DNA from: Microbulbifer sp. TB1203
GTDB lineage: Bacteria > Pseudomonadota > Gammaproteobacteria > Pseudomonadales > Cellvibrionaceae
Assembly (NCBI RefSeq): GCF_030997045.1
Contig: NZ_CP116899.1
Coordinates: 1,984,001-2,048,000 of the forward strand
Length of the DNA: 64,000 bases
Direction: 5' to 3'
A program made the position numbers and the translations under genes. The notes below the pieces were generated by a model, which worked only from the letters and a program-made list of their open reading frames with translations, ran no database searches and was not told the DNA's origin. Shown piece after piece: positions 63,598-64,000 of this stretch. The stretch's first letter is position 1. The number at the start of each line of letters is the position of its first letter.

Positions 63598-64000
63598 CAG
63601 GCCACCTGTAAACATTGTTGCATTACCAGTTTCTCTACACGCTCAACCAGCGCCGGCGCCAACAAATAGCCGTGCCGGTAGAGACCATTGACCCGCACCA
63701 ACCGCGGTTCGCCGTGCACATGGGGGAGATTGTCCATAGTGGCGGGACGGCAGTTGACCCGGGATTCGACAACCCGGGCCTCTGCGAATGCCGGATGCAG
63801 CGAATAGAGCGCGGAGGACAGCTCCATCAGGGAGCGTACCGATATCGGCGACATATCCTCGCTCTCGATTTCCGTGGCGCCGATCACCGTCTGCCCCCCG
63901 CTCCGCGGCACCGCGTAGAGCTGGTAGCGCGGGTGCAGCAGGCGCACCGGCCGCTGCAACTGGACCTCGCGGGTTTCCACCACCAGCACTTCACCGCGCA
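63597..64000 (-). CDS. thiO: Glycine oxidase ThiO (C-terminal part, truncated by the window)
   Basis: About 134 C-terminal residues of an FAD-dependent DAO-family oxidase are visible. RGEVLVVET, YAVPRSGGQTVIGATEIE, RVNCRPATMDNLPHVH and VNGLYRHGYLLAPAL are the C-terminal FAD/substrate motifs of ThiO. It supplies dehydroglycine for ThiG. Its start lies beyond base 64000. Any TPP riboswitch for this operon would also be outside. Confidence 0.88.
   Translation of the reverse strand, partial: RGEVLVVETREVQLQRPVRLLHPRYQLYAVPRSGGQTVIGATEIESEDMSPISVRSLMELSSALYSLHPAFAEARVVESRVNCRPATMDNLPHVHGEPRLVRVNGLYRHGYLLAPALVERVEKLVMQQCLQVA

Noticed and set aside
63597..64000. TPP riboswitch for the thiamine operon
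   Set aside because: The operon's 5' end is beyond base 64000, and no THI-box-like sequence is visible inside.

Overview
The window looks like chromosome of a marine, polysaccharide-degrading gammaproteobacterium of the Cellvibrionales (Microbulbifer-like). Grounds are inference from gene content: GH43 arabinan enzymes, a Weimberg-type pentose pathway, a sodium-pumping oxaloacetate decarboxylase, TamAB, DusC, a GC-rich backbone and many short REP-like palindromes between genes. No 16S or taxonomic marker is present, so the genus is not proven.

Layout. 1-5.8 kb: an accessory RHS locus on the minus strand, with a three-repeat Ig-like exported protein carrying a YD-repeat tail, a 1430-residue RHS protein with a papain-like tip, and the first codons of a downstream partner (immunity candidate) leaving the window at base 1. 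6.0-23.4 kb: a large arabinose/arabinan locus. It holds an exported GH43-CBM13 arabinanase, an SMP-30 lactonase, a YtfQRT/YjfF-type ABC importer, a mutarotase, alpha-ketoglutarate semialdehyde dehydrogenase, a XylB-like SDR dehydrogenase and an IlvD-type aldonate dehydratase (all minus), then an FAH-type (AraD1) dehydratase (plus), a FadR-type regulator (minus), and a GPH symporter plus cytoplasmic GH43 (plus). Together these can release arabino-oligosaccharides outside, import mono- and oligosaccharides, and oxidise the pentose to 2-oxoglutarate. Similar AT-rich motifs, three of them overlapping good sigma70 promoters, lie in front of the transcription units and are the candidate operators.

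23.5-26.4 kb: three tandem OmpW-family porins. 26.6-27.8 kb: BolA and a DjlA-type co-chaperone. 28.2-31.7 kb: oadGAB. 31.9-37.6 kb: DusC followed by a tight DNA-repair cluster (a divergent NAD-dependent ligase, PolX, an Fpg/Nei glycosylase). 37.9-42.1 kb: an FtsH-family protease, tRNA-Arg(ACG), a TonB-like hypothetical protein and an MtfA-type peptidase. 42.1-46.8 kb: a periplasmic molybdenum hydroxylase operon (Mo subunit, 2Fe-2S subunit, triheme cytochrome). 47.1-52.9 kb: TamA-TamB. 53-58.7 kb: a small membrane protein, acetoacetyl-CoA synthetase, a LysR regulator that seems to start at CTG, a PadR/HAAS-type pair with a double operator, and Dps. 58.7-64 kb: a Vgb-like beta-propeller, a cytochrome c5 lipoprotein and the thiamine operon thiO-S-G-DE-F (thiO truncated by the window edge).

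The intergenic DNA is rich in mobile-looking repeats: GTAGGAGCGGC-type REPs, a GATGGGCA...TGCCCATC palindrome, two MITE-like elements with shared terminal inverted repeats, a three-copy composite repeat and an 84-bp heptamer array. I found no CRISPR array, insertion sequence, prophage or rRNA.
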